Below are positions 29,759-44,183 of a stretch of 64,000 bases of DNA, piece after piece. This DNA comes from an uncultured Enterobacteriaceae bacterium (lineage in GTDB: Bacteria > Pseudomonadota > Gammaproteobacteria > Enterobacterales > Enterobacteriaceae), in contig CANRKT010000005.1 of the NCBI GenBank assembly GCA_947631255.1, positions 1 to 64,000 on the forward strand, written 5' to 3'. Both the position numbers and the translations under genes were made by a program. Positions within the stretch are counted from its first letter, which is position 1; each line of letters begins with the position of its first letter. The notes under the pieces were generated by a model that was not told the DNA's origin, searched no databases, and worked only from the letters and a program-made list of their open reading frames with translations.

Positions 29759-30898
29759 TTATACTTTCGCAGTAACTTTGGGACGTAAAAACAGCGCGGG
29801 TACTGCGACCAAAGCCATAACCCAGAACATACCGCCCTGAATATGCTGGTACAGATAGCCAGAGAACATGGTCATGATCGCGATGCCTCCGCCCATTGCC
29901 ACCGCTGAGTATACCGCCTGCAAACGAATAACTTCGTGGCCATGTCGCGCAGAGATATAGCGCATGGCGGCAAGGTGACAGACCGTAAAGCTACCGCAGT
30001 GCAAAATCTGCGAGACGATAAGCCAGGATAGCTCAGTACTTGATGCCATCAGCCCCCAGCGAATAATCCCGGAGACACCAGAAAGTAACAGGAGCTCACG
30101 TGTCCCCCAACGACGGAACAGACGGTTGCTAAGCGCAAAAATAACGATTTCCGCGACCACGCTGAGCGACCACAAATAGCCGACCACTGAGGCTGAATAT
30201 CCTTCGCCCTGCCAGTAAATGGCACTGAAAGCATAGTATGCAGCATGCGCGCCTTGCAATAAGGTAACACAAGCCAGAAATCGCCAGTCACCTACAATCA
30301 GGTTCTTCCAGGCTGACCATCCCATAGATTCTTGCTGGGCAATTTTGCCCTCTGGCATAATTGAAGGGCGAAACATCATACCAATCAGCATCGAGGTGAC
30401 GCCCACGCTCATTAACACCAGAATAGCCTGATAGCTAAACTCACTCACCAGTTTACCCGTGACCGCTGAGCCAATCACAAATGCCAGTGAACCCCATAGC
30501 CTGACCCGACCATAATCGAGAGGAAACTGACGCTGCCAGGTGCCAGCCAGGGCATCAGTCAAGGGGACGAGTGGAGAAAAGAAGAGGTTGAAGCCTATCA
30601 TCACGATAAGTAGCCAGGCGGAGGTTTGTCCGAGCCAGAAAGCCACCATAAAGATTAATGAGAGTAGCGCCAGTATACGTAGTGCAAATACTAATCGGAA
30701 AGGATTAGTTACTCTTGGAGCCAGTAATAAACTACCTAAAAAACGTGCAATGAGCCCGGCACCCAATAACATACCGATTGTTTCTGGTGGTAAACCCACA
30801 CCTTCCAGCCACAAACTCCAGAAAGGCAAAAAAATACCGTAACTGAAAAAATAAGTGAAATAACTCAAGGCTAACCAAAGCGTGGATTGAACAACCAT
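29759..30898 (-). CDS. hcaT: MFS transporter, HcaT-type (3-phenylpropionate)
   Basis: This major facilitator permease has about 12 hydrophobic segments and closely resembles E. coli HcaT, a putative 3-phenylpropionate/proton symporter; segments such as SYFTYFFSYGIFLPFW and AVYSAVAMGGGIAIMT are shared. An in-frame upstream start at 30940 exists. The ATG at 30898 has a strong GGAGGAAAC ribosome site and yields 379 residues, the E. coli length. No hca dioxygenase genes are beside it, so the substrate in this organism is uncertain. It lies 39 bp upstream of the DUF1007 gene and may be in the same transcript. Confidence 0.88.
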   Translation of the reverse strand: MVVQSTLWLALSYFTYFFSYGIFLPFWSLWLEGVGLPPETIGMLLGAGLIARFLGSLLLAPRVTNPFRLVFALRILALLSLIFMVAFWLGQTSAWLLIVMIGFNLFFSPLVPLTDALAGTWQRQFPLDYGRVRLWGSLAFVIGSAVTGKLVSEFSYQAILVLMSVGVTSMLIGMMFRPSIMPEGKIAQQESMGWSAWKNLIVGDWRFLACVTLLQGAHAAYYAFSAIYWQGEGYSASVVGYLWSLSVVAEIVIFALSNRLFRRWGTRELLLLSGVSGIIRWGLMASSTELSWLIVSQILHCGSFTVCHLAAMRYISARHGHEVIRLQAVYSAVAMGGGIAIMTMFSGYLYQHIQGGMFWVMALVAVPALFLRPKVTAKV

Positions 30899-31068
30899 GT
30901 TTCCTCCGATTTTGACAGGAGTAGTGTCAGGGATAGACAATTTGCTTGCAAGCTACAATGACGATTCAATAGTCTGATGACAGGTCACATATGGCGGTGA
31001 AATACTGACGGGTTGCTGATGGGGCGGGTATCTGGCTTCTTTCGTGTCACTCTTGACTAAATTCAGGC

Positions 31069-31138
31069 AAAAAAAACCGCCACTAGATAGGTGACGGCTT
31101 TCATTTTACACCACAAGCCTGAAGCTGATGTGGTGTAA
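31069..31138 (-). terminator. Double terminator after glyA
   Basis: On the minus strand a 10-bp perfect stem TTACACCACA/TGTGGTGTAA comes first (31106-31138). A second hairpin, with CCGTCAC/GTGGCGG paired through one G-U, is followed by eight T residues (31069-31097). The second is a strong intrinsic terminator. Confidence 0.9.
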
Positions 31139-31159
31139 TAATAGCAACTGAATCAATAC

Positions 31160-32413
31160 TTACGCGTATACCGGGAAACGCGCGCAGATATCGAGAACTT
31201 TCTGCTTGGTGCTTTCAATAATGGCTTCATCATTGATGTTATCCAGGATGTCACACATCCAGCCAGCCAGTTCTTTCACTTCCGCTTCTTTGAAACCACG
31301 ACGAGTGACTGCCGGGCTACCGATACGGATACCAGAAGTGATAAACGGGCTCTTCGGATCGTTTGGTACGCTGTTTTTGTTAACCGTGATATTGGCGCGA
31401 CCCAGTGCAGCATCAGCTTCTTTACCCGTCAGGTTTTTGTCAACCAAATCCAGTAAGAACAGATGGTTATCAGTACCACCCGAAACCACGTTATAACCGC
31501 GGTTCAGGAAGACTTCTACCATAGCTCTGGCATTTTTAGCCACTTGCTGCTGGTACTCTTTGAATTCTGGTTCCAAAGCTTCTTTCAGCGCTACCGCTTT
31601 ACCAGCGATAACATGCATCAGTGGACCACCCTGAGCGCCCGGGAATACTGCGGAGTTCAGTTTTTTATACAGCTCTTCGCTACCGCCTTTCGCCAGAATT
31701 AAACCGCCGCGTGGGCCGGCCAGGGTTTTATGCGTAGTCGTGGTGACAACGTGAGCATGTGGCACTGGGTTAGGGTAAACGCCCGCAGCAACCAGACCAG
31801 CAACATGTGCCATATCAACAAATAAAGATGCACCGACTAAATCAGCGATTTCGCGCATTTTAGCCCAGTCAACCACACCAGAATAGGCAGAGAAACCACC
31901 GATAATCATCTTCGGTTTGTGTTCTTTAGCCAGTTTTTCCAGCTCTGCGTAGTCAATATGGCCGCTTTCATCGATGCCGTAAGGAACGATGTTGTACAGT
32001 TTACCCGAGAAGTTAACCGGGGAGCCGTGAGTCAAGTGGCCACCATGGGCAAGGTTCATACCCAGTACGGTATCACCAGGTTCAAGTAACGTGGTGTAAA
32101 CAGCGAAGTTCGCCTGAGAACCTGAGTGAGGCTGTACGTTAGCGTAGTCTGCACCAAACAGCTCTTTCGCACGATCAATAGCCAGTTGTTCAACGACGTC
32201 AACATGCTCACAACCACCGTAGTAACGCTTACCCGGGTACCCTTCAGCATACTTGTTCGTCAGCTGAGACCCTTGAGCCTGCATAACACGTGGGCTGGTA
32301 TAGTTTTCGGAGGCGATCAGTTCGATGTGCTCTTCCTGACGTACTTTTTCTTGCTCCATAGCCTGCCATAATTCGGCATCATAATCGGCAATGTTCATTT
32401 CACGCTTTAACAT
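31160..32413 (-). CDS. glyA: Serine hydroxymethyltransferase
   Basis: GlyA is a PLP enzyme that interconverts serine and glycine and charges tetrahydrofolate with one-carbon units. The PLP lysine lies in [14 protein letters not shown] (about 229). Two ATGs are close together. The AGGAG ribosome site directly touches the first (32419) but stands 6 bases from the second (32413), so the second is the real start. It gives [12 protein letters not shown] and 417 residues, as in E. coli. A PurR box upstream indicates purine control. Confidence 0.98.
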   Translation of the reverse strand: MLKREMNIADYDAELWQAMEQEKVRQEEHIELIASENYTSPRVMQAQGSQLTNKYAEGYPGKRYYGGCEHVDVVEQLAIDRAKELFGADYANVQPHSGSQANFAVYTTLLEPGDTVLGMNLAHGGHLTHGSPVNFSGKLYNIVPYGIDESGHIDYAELEKLAKEHKPKMIIGGFSAYSGVVDWAKMREIADLVGASLFVDMAHVAGLVAAGVYPNPVPHAHVVTTTTHKTLAGPRGGLILAKGGSEELYKKLNSAVFPGAQGGPLMHVIAGKAVALKEALEPEFKEYQQQVAKNARAMVEVFLNRGYNVVSGGTDNHLFLLDLVDKNLTGKEADAALGRANITVNKNSVPNDPKSPFITSGIRIGSPAVTRRGFKEAEVKELAGWMCDILDNINDEAIIESTKQKVLDICARFPVYA

Positions 32414-32946
32414 CCGCATCTCCTGACTCAGCTAACGGTAAACTTTTTATTGCAATAATGGGATGCCCTTTTGGGCGACAGTCGATAGTGTAAACCGAAA
32501 TAGATTCAGGTGGTAGAGCTTGATTAAGGTTTTTACGCAAACGATTACCCAGGCATGAAATAAGGATTCTTTGCAATAAAAAACTTTCCTGATTTTCGGT
32601 CATTTCTTCATGAGCATGATGCGTATTTTTCAAGCTCAGCGCAACCATCACTCTTCTACTCAGCCACGCTAATAATACTTTTGATAACCTTAACGGGCCC
32701 TCTATAGCATCATAAAGTAATAAAGGCGTCATTCTGAGTATAAGAACAGTGGATAATCGGGATAACAACATAATAAACATGGCTATTGACTGATTCGGCA
32801 AAAATTCATGCTATCAGGGAGAGTAATACTGAGTGAAGCCGCGTATCAGGAGGGAATATTCAGCCGCATTCTGGCTTACAGGAAATGACTGCCTCTGAAT
32901 AATAACCAACACTCGGAGGCACGTTAAGCGGATCTAATACAGCGAA
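32414..32946. other. 533-bp gap between glnB and glyA
   Basis: In E. coli this interval holds hmp (flavohaemoglobin); no hmp-like frame is seen here on either strand. The left third carries the glyA leader and a PurR box (32535-32550). A weak TGCCTC/GAGGCA hairpin (32890-32921) downstream of glnB may end that operon. A 133-codon minus-strand frame runs through the regulatory region but looks non-coding. I did not find a convincing MetR site. Confidence 0.6.
32535..32550. promoter_or_regulatory. PurR operator of glyA
   Basis: The 16 bp ACGCAAACGATTACCC are, on the minus strand, GGGTAATCGTTTGCGT. This differs by one base from the E. coli glyA PurR site as I remember it, and it fits the ACGCAAACGTTTGCGT consensus. 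It lies 122 bp before the glyA start. Confidence 0.8.
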
Positions 32947-34693
<1,747 letters not shown>

Positions 34694-34697
<4 letters not shown>

Positions 34698-35422
34698 GGC
34701 CCCTCCTCTTCAATGAATTGTCCTTTGTTATCCTGAGTCTCACTTTCTGGATCTTCAGGAACATAGTTGCTACCCGGTTTACGGCTGGAAAGCTGACGCT
34801 CGATATCGGACATGGTTTCTAGCTTTTTGGTCGTTATTTCCAGTTCATTACGTAAAAACTGCTGTGTCTGGCGCAACTCCTCCAGCTGAGCGCCTGTTGC
34901 CTGCTGTAATTTAGTGTAGCGACTACGCTCTTCCACCAAACTTAACTGAGCACGCTGCCCGTCACGCCAGACGATGAATAATGAACGTATCTGTGGTGGG
35001 ATATCTGTAGCCATCATGTCAAGCTGCGTCATGTATTTACGTCTTTCAGCAGGGATAATTTTGGCAGGGGACAATAAGATCCCGCGCTTAAATGTATCCT
35101 GCCAGGTGATTGCCGACCACTGGCGCGCTTCGATTCTGGCATCTTCAGGTGAGAGTCGCTGCGCGCATTCCATTCCTCGCAACCAGTAGAGTGGATTTTC
35201 CAGAGTAGCAGCATCAACTTGCGGCCAGATATTCGAACACTGGGTCGAGAGATAGTCCGGTAGCTGTTGCTCCGGTAAATGAGCCTGATTAGCGGTCTGT
35301 GAATGATGGAATTCAGGTAGCGATGCACAACCCATTAGTACACCACTTCCAGCCACCAGCAGAGTAGCAGCCAGACGAGAGCCAGCCACACCACGTAGTA
35401 GGGTTAACAGGTATGATTTCAT
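34694..35422 (-). CDS. qseG: Lipoprotein QseG
   Basis: QseG is an outer membrane lipoprotein. In E. coli it interacts with the sensor kinase GlrK (QseE) and raises its activity. The 242-residue protein has a signal peptide with lipobox VLMGC (cysteine 32). A helical, coiled-coil-like stretch lies near the C-terminus (SRYTKLQQATGAQLEELRQT onwards). It overlaps both neighbours, glrK and glrR, by 4 bp, so expression is tightly coupled. E. coli QseG is 237 residues. Confidence 0.92.
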
Positions 35423-36855
35423 TGCGTTTTATCATTCTCGGGAAAAACCGGTAATTCGATACGAAAGCATACTCCTGCTTTCTTATCATGTATCAGATAG
35501 AGCTGACCTTTCATACGATGAATACAATCCCTGGCAATACTGAGGCCTAATCCACTGCCTTTCACTGAACCTTTACGTTGTAGGCTGCCTTGATAGAAAG
35601 GCTCAAAAATCATTTCTCTCTCCGATTCAGGAATTGCCTGACCGGTATTAGCGACATCAATATGTAGTTGATTACCTGACTGGACGCTACGAATATAAAT
35701 GGTACCGGATTTAGCACCATAGTATACCGCATTGGAATAGAGATTATCTAAGACGCTCATCAGCAATACCGGTTCAGACAGGCAGGCAACAGGGATGAGG
35801 TCAGTTTCAGTTCGCATATGCTTGGCTCTGGCAGGTAAACGGTGTGCCGCTATCACACTGGTGACCAGAGGGGAGAGATCCACTTTTTCCAGCTCAACAG
35901 CGCCGTCTATTACCCGACGGTTATAGTCCAGCAATTGTTCGATAAGCTTTTGCAAGTGACGACTACTGTCGTCAAGAATAGACACCACCTCTTTCTGAGA
36001 GACCGTTAGCGGTCCGACGACCTGATCTGCCAATAATTCCGTACCTTCACGCATACTGGAAAGTGGCGTTTTTAACTCATGCGATATATGGCGTAAAAAT
36101 TCGTGTCGCTGAGACTCGAGCCAGCGTAAACGCTCGCTTAGCCAGACGATACGTTGTCCGATAGTTCGGAACTCTCTCGGACCTTTAAGACTCTCTCCGT
36201 CTTCCAGTAATCGCCCTTCCCCAAGATGCTTAATCATCCTTTCAATGCCTTTTACCGGGCCGATTATCATGCGGGTAAAAATAATAACCAGATTCAGACT
36301 CAATAAAAACAACACCAGCGCCTGCCAGCCAAAGAACTGACCACGCTCAGCAATATCCTGCTGCAATTGCTGACCACGAGAAAAAACCACCCCCCGGGTC
36401 GCCTGAAGCATATCAGCATTACTGACAGAAAAAACTTCAAGTTCATGTAATGCAGCAGTATCCGGAGCATTATTACGGCACTGTAACACTGACAGTGCCG
36501 CCAGGGATTTGGTCAGTGTTTGTAGCAAACGGGTATCAGCTATAACCAGAGCATGGGCTTCCAGCATCTGGGCATAATTTCCATGCTGTTCCTGATACAG
36601 GCTCAACAGGCGAGCATCTTCCAGCACGCAATACTGGCGATAACTCCTCTCCATTTCCAGCGCAATATTGGTCATCGTCTCACTACGGCCAGCGTCAGCC
36701 ATGGTGCTACGGTGAGTTTGTTCTGCCTGAGCACTGAGCGTGTTCAGACTCTGCCATGCTTGCCAGGCAAGTACCAGTAACGGAACCAGAACCAGGAAAA
36801 AGGCCATCATAACAAGCTGTCGTAATGAGCGGGGGAAGATATGCCACTTATTCAA
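35419..36855 (-). CDS. glrK: Sensor histidine kinase GlrK (QseE)
   Basis: GlrK is an inner membrane sensor kinase that phosphorylates GlrR. Two transmembrane segments (about 14-33 and 176-198) flank a periplasmic helical domain. A HAMP-like linker, then the H-box FLRHISHELKTPLSS with phospho-acceptor H259, and an ATPase domain with DNLYSNAVYYG (N-box) and GSGLGLSIA (G-box) follow. The length is 478 residues against 475 in E. coli. It starts the operon; glmY, a target of the pathway, lies just upstream. Confidence 0.95.
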   Translation of the reverse strand: MNKWHIFPRSLRQLVMMAFFLVLVPLLVLAWQAWQSLNTLSAQAEQTHRSTMADAGRSETMTNIALEMERSYRQYCVLEDARLLSLYQEQHGNYAQMLEAHALVIADTRLLQTLTKSLAALSVLQCRNNAPDTAALHELEVFSVSNADMLQATRGVVFSRGQQLQQDIAERGQFFGWQALVLFLLSLNLVIIFTRMIIGPVKGIERMIKHLGEGRLLEDGESLKGPREFRTIGQRIVWLSERLRWLESQRHEFLRHISHELKTPLSSMREGTELLADQVVGPLTVSQKEVVSILDDSSRHLQKLIEQLLDYNRRVIDGAVELEKVDLSPLVTSVIAAHRLPARAKHMRTETDLIPVACLSEPVLLMSVLDNLYSNAVYYGAKSGTIYIRSVQSGNQLHIDVANTGQAIPESEREMIFEPFYQGSLQRKGSVKGSGLGLSIARDCIHRMKGQLYLIHDKKAGVCFRIELPVFPENDKTQ

Positions 36856-36930
36856 TTGACTGTTCTCATTTTATCGTTCAGACAAGATGCTAGCCGGGAT
36901 TGAATTGAGTTGAAAGCGGAGTTTACAGAA

Positions 36931-37125
36931 ACAATAAAGGCAGGGTAAAAACCCTGCCTTTATCTCAGAAATAGGCGGCGCCTTACTCAACGTTTCGCCC
37001 TGTGTATGATAAGCCCGAAAGCATTTATCAAAAGTTGGACGGCAGGCACCTTAATGTGCGTCATTCGGAGGTTTATGTAGCCTGTTTAATTAAAAACGCT
37101 GACATAAGAAGTTGAATGAGCAACG
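36931..37125 (-). ncRNA. glmY: Small regulatory RNA GlmY
   Basis: GlmY protects the related RNA GlmZ from processing by binding the adaptor RapZ, and so raises glmS expression when glucosamine-6-phosphate is low. On the minus strand the sequence contains blocks typical of GlmY/GlmZ: GCTCATTCAACTTCTTATGT, CTCCGAATGACGCAC, GGTGCCTGCCGTCCA, TTTCGGGCTTATCATACACA and CGAAACGTTGAGTAAGGC. It ends in a terminator hairpin. The place between purL and glrK is that of glmY, not glmZ. The 5' end is set from the sigma-54 promoter and is accurate to a few bases. Length is about 195 nt against about 184 in E. coli. Confidence 0.92.
36936..36961 (-). terminator. glmY terminator
   Basis: An 11-bp perfect stem AAAGGCAGGGT/ACCCTGCCTTT with a 4-base loop is followed on the minus strand by ATTGTTTCTG. 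It defines the 3' end of GlmY. Confidence 0.85.
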
Positions 37126-37131
37126 ACAATA

Positions 37132-37160
37132 ATAATGCACGATATATGCCAAGATGTAAA
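37132..37160 (-). promoter_or_regulatory. Overlapping sigma-54 and sigma-70 promoters of glmY
   Basis: On the minus strand TTGGCATATATCGTGCA (37136-37152) has the sigma-54 signature GG-N10-GC. In the same bases a sigma-70 promoter can be read: TTTACA (37155-37160), a 17-bp spacer and CATTAT (37132-37137). Both would start transcription near 37125. The same overlap is known for E. coli glmY. Confidence 0.85.
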
Positions 37161-37239
37161 TAAAAACATCAATGATATGATTTATAATGAATTTTAAAAA
37201 TAAAAAACCAATAAAAAATCACATTACGAGCACAAAAAC

Positions 37240-37257
37240 CGTCGCTTTTTTGAGACA
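37240..37257. promoter_or_regulatory. GlrR box 3 (promoter-proximal, one mismatch)
   Basis: The minus strand reads TGTC-N10-GACG against the GlrR consensus TGTC-N10-GACA. Its centre is about 123 bp upstream of the predicted glmY start. The single mismatch suggests weaker binding. Confidence 0.7.
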
Positions 37258-37302
37258 CTCAAATGACTTAAACTAAATATATTTAACAATCATAATGTTG
37301 CG

Positions 37303-37320
37303 TGTCTCCAAAAAGAGACA
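37303..37320. promoter_or_regulatory. GlrR box 2
   Basis: TGTC-N10-GACA is a perfect match, with extra symmetry (GTGTCTC...GAGACAC). The centre is about 186 bp upstream of the glmY start and 63 bp from box 3, near six helical turns. Confidence 0.85.
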
Positions 37321-37333
37321 CATAACATGACAT

Positions 37334-37351
37334 TGTCGTGATTTAGCGACA
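37334..37351. promoter_or_regulatory. GlrR box 1 (distal)
   Basis: TGTCGTGATTTAGCGACA is a perfect TGTC-N10-GACA match. The centre is about 217 bp upstream of the glmY start and 31 bp from box 2, three helical turns. It ends 5 bp from the purL terminator stem. Confidence 0.85.
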
Positions 37352-37355
37352 TAAT

Positions 37356-37380
37356 AAACCCCTCAAAAATCGAGGGGTTT
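37356..37380 (-). terminator. purL terminator
   Basis: A 9-bp perfect stem AAACCCCTC/GAGGGGTTT with a 7-base loop lies 20 bp past the purL stop. It is followed on the minus strand by ATTATG, so the T-tract is mostly within the stem. Confidence 0.8.
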
Positions 37381-37399
37381 ATATCAGCTTAGCGAATGA

Positions 37400-40300
37400 T
37401 TAGCCCAGCTGTTTACGGGCGTTACGGAAAATACGCATCCACGGGCTGTCTTCGCCCCACTCTTCCGGATGCCAGGAGTTATTCACGGTACGGAATACGC
37501 GTTCAGGATGAGGCATCATAATGGTAACGCGTCCGTCTTCATTACTCACCGCTGTAATCCCCTTAGGTGAACCATTCGGGTTCGCGGGATAGCGCTCAGT
37601 GATATTATTCGCACTATCGATAAAGCGTAGCGCTACCAGACCTTTGCTTTCCAGCGCCAGCAGATGAGCCTCATCACGCACTTCAACGCGGCCTTCACCA
37701 TGTGAAACGGCAATCGGCATATGTGAACCCGCCATTCCCTGAAGCAGTAATGATGGGCTATCAGTCACTTCAACCAGGCTAAAGCGTGCTTCAAAGCGGT
37801 CTGACTGGTTACGGACAAAGCGTGGCCATAGCTCACTTCCGGGGATCAGTTCCCGCAGGTTAGACATCATCTGACAACCATTACAAACGCCCAGAGCCAA
37901 GGTCTGAGGACGCAGGAAGAATTCGGCGAATTCATCACGTACACGTGAGTTGAAGAGAATCGATTTCGCCCAGCCCTCGCCCGCACCCAGCACATCACCA
38001 TAGGAGAAACCACCGCAGGCAACCAGTGTCTGGAAGCTATCCAGTCCGGTACGGCCAGCCAGCAAATCACTCATATGAACATCAATCGCATCAAAACCTG
38101 CGCGATGGAATGCTGCCGCCATTTCAACATGAGAGTTAACGCCCTGCTCACGCAGAATAGCCACTTTAGGACGAACACCGGTCGCGATAAACGGCGCAGC
38201 GATATCGGCTGTGATATCAAAATTCAGTTTAGCACTGAGGCCTGGATCATTATCGTCAGCTTTAGCCTGATGTTCCTGATCCGCACAATCAGGGTTATCA
38301 CGCAGACGCTGCATCTGCCAGGTGGTTTCTGCCCACCAGAGACGCATCGTGGTGCGGCTTTCGCTAAAGACTGACTCACCGTCAGCCGTCAGAGTAAAGC
38401 TATCACCAGCGACCGCTTTACCGAGGTAGTGCACACAATCTGCAAGGCCATGCTCAGCAAAACACTGTTCGACAGCAGCTCTGTCTGCGGCACCAACCTG
38501 GATAACACCACCTAACTCTTCGTTAAAAAGGGCAGCCAGTCGGTTATCACCAAGAGCACTAATGTCTGCTTTAATACCACAGTGACCGGTGAAAGCCATT
38601 TCCGCCAGAGTGACTAACAGACCACCATCAGAACGGTCATGCCAGGCCAGCAGCTTGCGTTCAGCTACCAGCGCCTGCATGGCATGCCAGAAGCCTTTCA
38701 GTTGCTCAACATTGCGCACATCAGCAGGCTTGTCACCTAGCTGACGATAGACCTGAGCGAGTGCCGTAGCACCGAGCGCGTTATGACCGGCACCTAAGTC
38801 AATCAGGAACAAGGCATTGTCTTCAGTACTTAACTGCGGTGTCACGGTCGCACGCACATCTTCAACGCGAGCAAATGCCGTGATAACCAAAGAGAGTGGT
38901 GAGGTCATCTCTTTGATGCTGTCTTCCTGCTGCCAGCGGGTTTTCATCGACATAGAGTCTTTACCCACTGGAATGGTCAGGCCCAGTTGCGGACAGAGTT
39001 CTTCTCCTACTGCTTTTACCGCTTCATATAAACCGGCGTCTTCACCTGGATGTCCGGCAGCGGCCATCCAGTTAGCAGACAGTTTGATACGTTTTAGAGA
39101 ACCAATCTGGGTCCCGGCAATGTTCGTTAAGGCTTCGCCGACGGCAAGACGAGCGGAAGCGGCAAAATCCAGCAAGGCAACAGGAGCACGCTCACCCAGT
39201 GACATTGCTTCGCCATAGTAGCTGTCGAAACTCGCTGTAGTAACGGCACAGTCAGCGACAGGGATCTGCCACGGGCCGACCATCTGATCACGCGAAACCA
39301 TACCGGTTACGGTACGATCGCCAATGGTCACCAGGAAGGTTTTTTCGGCAACTGTTGGTAAGTGCAGTACCCGGTTAACCGCATCAGCGATAGTGATTTC
39401 ACTGTCGTTCAGGGCATCCCCTTGCGCTTTCAGCGTTTCAACATTGCGCTCCATTTTCGGTGTTTTACCCAGTAGAACATCGAGCGGCATATCAATAGGC
39501 TGATTGTCGAAATGGCTGTCATTCAGTGTCAGATGCGGTTCCTGAGTTGCTTCACCAATCACTGCATAAGGAGCACGTTCACGACGGCACAGAGCATCAA
39601 ACAGGGCTAACTGCTCTGGCATAACGGCCAGAACATAACGCTCCTGGGACTCATTACACCATACTTCTAACGGGCTCATTCCCGGCTCATCATTTAAGAT
39701 ATCGCGCAGTTCGAAACGACCACCACGTCCACCGTCGCTGACCAGTTCTGGCATTGCGTTCGACAAACCACCGGCGCCAACGTCATGGATAAAGACAATC
39801 GGGTTATCATCACCCAGCTGCCAGCAACGGTCGATAACTTCCTGGCAACGACGTTCCATTTCAGGGTTATCACGCTGAACAGAAGCAAAATCCAGGTCGG
39901 CATCAGACTGACCGGAAGCCATTGATGAAGCCGCGCCACCGCCAAGGCCGATGTTCATTGACGGTCCACCAAGAACAATAAGCTTCGCACCCGCAGGTAT
40001 TTCACCTTTTTGTACATGGTCAGCACGAATATTTCCGATACCGCCTGCCAGCATAATAGGTTTGTGATAGCCGCGAAGCTCTACGCCATTATGGCTGTTA
40101 ACCTGCTCTTCATAAGTACGGAAGTAGCCCGTCAGTGCCGGACGACCAAATTCGTTGTTAAACGCCGCGCCACCTAAAGGACCTTCAGTCATAATATCCA
40201 GCGCACTGACAATACGGTCTGGCTTACCAAAATCTTGCTCCCAGGGTTGTTCAAAGCCCGGAATACGTAGGTTAGAAACCGAGAAGCCCACCAAGCCTGC

Positions 40301-41287
40301 TTTAGGCTTAGAACCGCGCCCCGTAGCCCCTTCATCACGAATTTCACCGCCGGAGCCAGTCGCAGCGCCAGGCCAGGGTGAAATGGCAGTTGGGTGGTTA
40401 TGGGTCTCGACCTTCATCAGAATATGCGATTCTTCCTGATGGAATTCATAGCGACCAGAATCGTGGTCAGCAAAGAAACGTCCGACATGAGAACCTTCCA
40501 TGACCGCTGCATTATCTTTGTAGGCAGACAGAACATGATCAGGTGTTTTTTCAAAGGTGTTTTTAATCATCTTAAACAGCGACTTAGGCTGTTTTTCACC
40601 ATCGATAATCCAGTCAGCATTAAAAATTTTGTGACGACAGTGCTCTGAGTTCGCCTGGGCGAACATATAGAGTTCAATATCGTTAGGATCACGATCAAGC
40701 TGAGTAAAAGCAGCCTGCAAATAATCGATTTCATCTTCAGCCAGCGCCAGGCCCAGACGAATATTGGCTTCGACCAGCGCCTCACGTCCTTTACCTGATA
40801 AATCGACGCTTTGTACCGGTGCCGGGCTCTGCTGTACAAATAACTGAGCGGCATCTTCCAGAGAGGTGAATACCGTCTCCATCATTCGGTCATGGAGCAA
40901 TTCAGATACTGCTTTCCACTGTTCGTCAGTCAGAGTGTCGGCGGTAATGTACCAGGCAACCCCCCTCTCCAGTCGTTTGACTTGTGGCAGGTCACAGTTA
41001 TGTGCAATGTCCGTCGCTTTAGAGGACCAAGGTGAGATAGTTCCCGGACGCGGAGTTACCAGCAGTAAATGACCAGCAGGGGTATGTTCTGCGAGGGTTG
41101 GACCGTACTTCAGTAACCGTTGCAGGCGGGCAGACTCATCAGCATTTAGCGGTGCATCCAGATAAGCAAAATGTACATACTCAGCATACACGTCGCTGAC
41201 CGGCAGGTTAGCGTCATTAAATCTGGTCAGAAGTTTATTAATACGAAATGCCGAAAGAGCAGGCGAACCACGCAGAATTTCCATCAT
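37400..41287 (-). CDS. purL: Phosphoribosylformylglycinamidine synthase
   Basis: PurL is the large single-chain FGAM synthase of purine synthesis. It converts FGAR to FGAM with glutamine as ammonia donor. It has an N-terminal domain, the synthetase core ([25 protein letters not shown], written here only in part: [19 protein letters not shown]) and a C-terminal glutaminase domain. The glutaminase nucleophile lies in [10 protein letters not shown], and SHGEGR and HPERVFR supply the catalytic partners. The length of 1295 residues equals E. coli PurL. A PurR operator lies upstream. It is divergent from mltF. Confidence 0.98.
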   Translation of the reverse strand: MMEILRGSPALSAFRINKLLTRFNDANLPVSDVYAEYVHFAYLDAPLNADESARLQRLLKYGPTLAEHTPAGHLLLVTPRPGTISPWSSKATDIAHNCDLPQVKRLERGVAWYITADTLTDEQWKAVSELLHDRMMETVFTSLEDAAQLFVQQSPAPVQSVDLSGKGREALVEANIRLGLALAEDEIDYLQAAFTQLDRDPNDIELYMFAQANSEHCRHKIFNADWIIDGEKQPKSLFKMIKNTFEKTPDHVLSAYKDNAAVMEGSHVGRFFADHDSGRYEFHQEESHILMKVETHNHPTAISPWPGAATGSGGEIRDEGATGRGSKPKAGLVGFSVSNLRIPGFEQPWEQDFGKPDRIVSALDIMTEGPLGGAAFNNEFGRPALTGYFRTYEEQVNSHNGVELRGYHKPIMLAGGIGNIRADHVQKGEIPAGAKLIVLGGPSMNIGLGGGAASSMASGQSDADLDFASVQRDNPEMERRCQEVIDRCWQLGDDNPIVFIHDVGAGGLSNAMPELVSDGGRGGRFELRDILNDEPGMSPLEVWCNESQERYVLAVMPEQLALFDALCRRERAPYAVIGEATQEPHLTLNDSHFDNQPIDMPLDVLLGKTPKMERNVETLKAQGDALNDSEITIADAVNRVLHLPTVAEKTFLVTIGDRTVTGMVSRDQMVGPWQIPVADCAVTTASFDSYYGEAMSLGERAPVALLDFAASARLAVGEALTNIAGTQIGSLKRIKLSANWMAAAGHPGEDAGLYEAVKAVGEELCPQLGLTIPVGKDSMSMKTRWQQEDSIKEMTSPLSLVITAFARVEDVRATVTPQLSTEDNALFLIDLGAGHNALGATALAQVYRQLGDKPADVRNVEQLKGFWHAMQALVAERKLLAWHDRSDGGLLVTLAEMAFTGHCGIKADISALGDNRLAALFNEELGGVIQVGAADRAAVEQCFAEHGLADCVHYLGKAVAGDSFTLTADGESVFSESRTTMRLWWAETTWQMQRLRDNPDCADQEHQAKADDNDPGLSAKLNFDITADIAAPFIATGVRPKVAILREQGVNSHVEMAAAFHRAGFDAIDVHMSDLLAGRTGLDSFQTLVACGGFSYGDVLGAGEGWAKSILFNSRVRDEFAEFFLRPQTLALGVCNGCQMMSNLRELIPGSELWPRFVRNQSDRFEARFSLVEVTDSPSLLLQGMAGSHMPIAVSHGEGRVEVRDEAHLLALESKGLVALRFIDSANNITERYPANPNGSPKGITAVSNEDGRVTIMMPHPERVFRTVNNSWHPEEWGEDSPWMRIFRNARKQLG

Positions 41288-41354
41288 TAAAGATCTCTCG
41301 TCTTCAGGGCGAAGGGGGGAAAACGAGGGCTATTATAGAGAATCATCAGCCTAG

Positions 41355-41370
41355 ACGAAACCGTTTGCGT
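41355..41370. promoter_or_regulatory. PurR operator of purL
   Basis: ACGAAACCGTTTGCGT matches the PurR consensus ACGCAAACGTTTGCGT at 14 of 16 positions. It is 68 bp before the purL start in the divergent purL-mltF gap. Confidence 0.82.
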
Positions 41371-41532
41371 ATAAATATCCTCAGATGTTTCTATTGACTA
41401 TTTTTAAAGCCAAAACATCTTAGATGTTGCTTACTGGCGCTTTATTACGCAAAATGCGCCTCGGATTATCATAAAACTCGCCGCAATGATGTTTATTGTT
41501 AGCTAAGACCTTATCGTTGCAGACCTACATCT

Positions 41533-44183
<2,651 letters not shown>

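Noticed and set aside
32400..32801. 133-codon minus-strand frame overlapping the glyA start
   Set aside because: It runs through the glyA PurR site and leader, has no ribosome site and no known similarity; it is best seen as chance.
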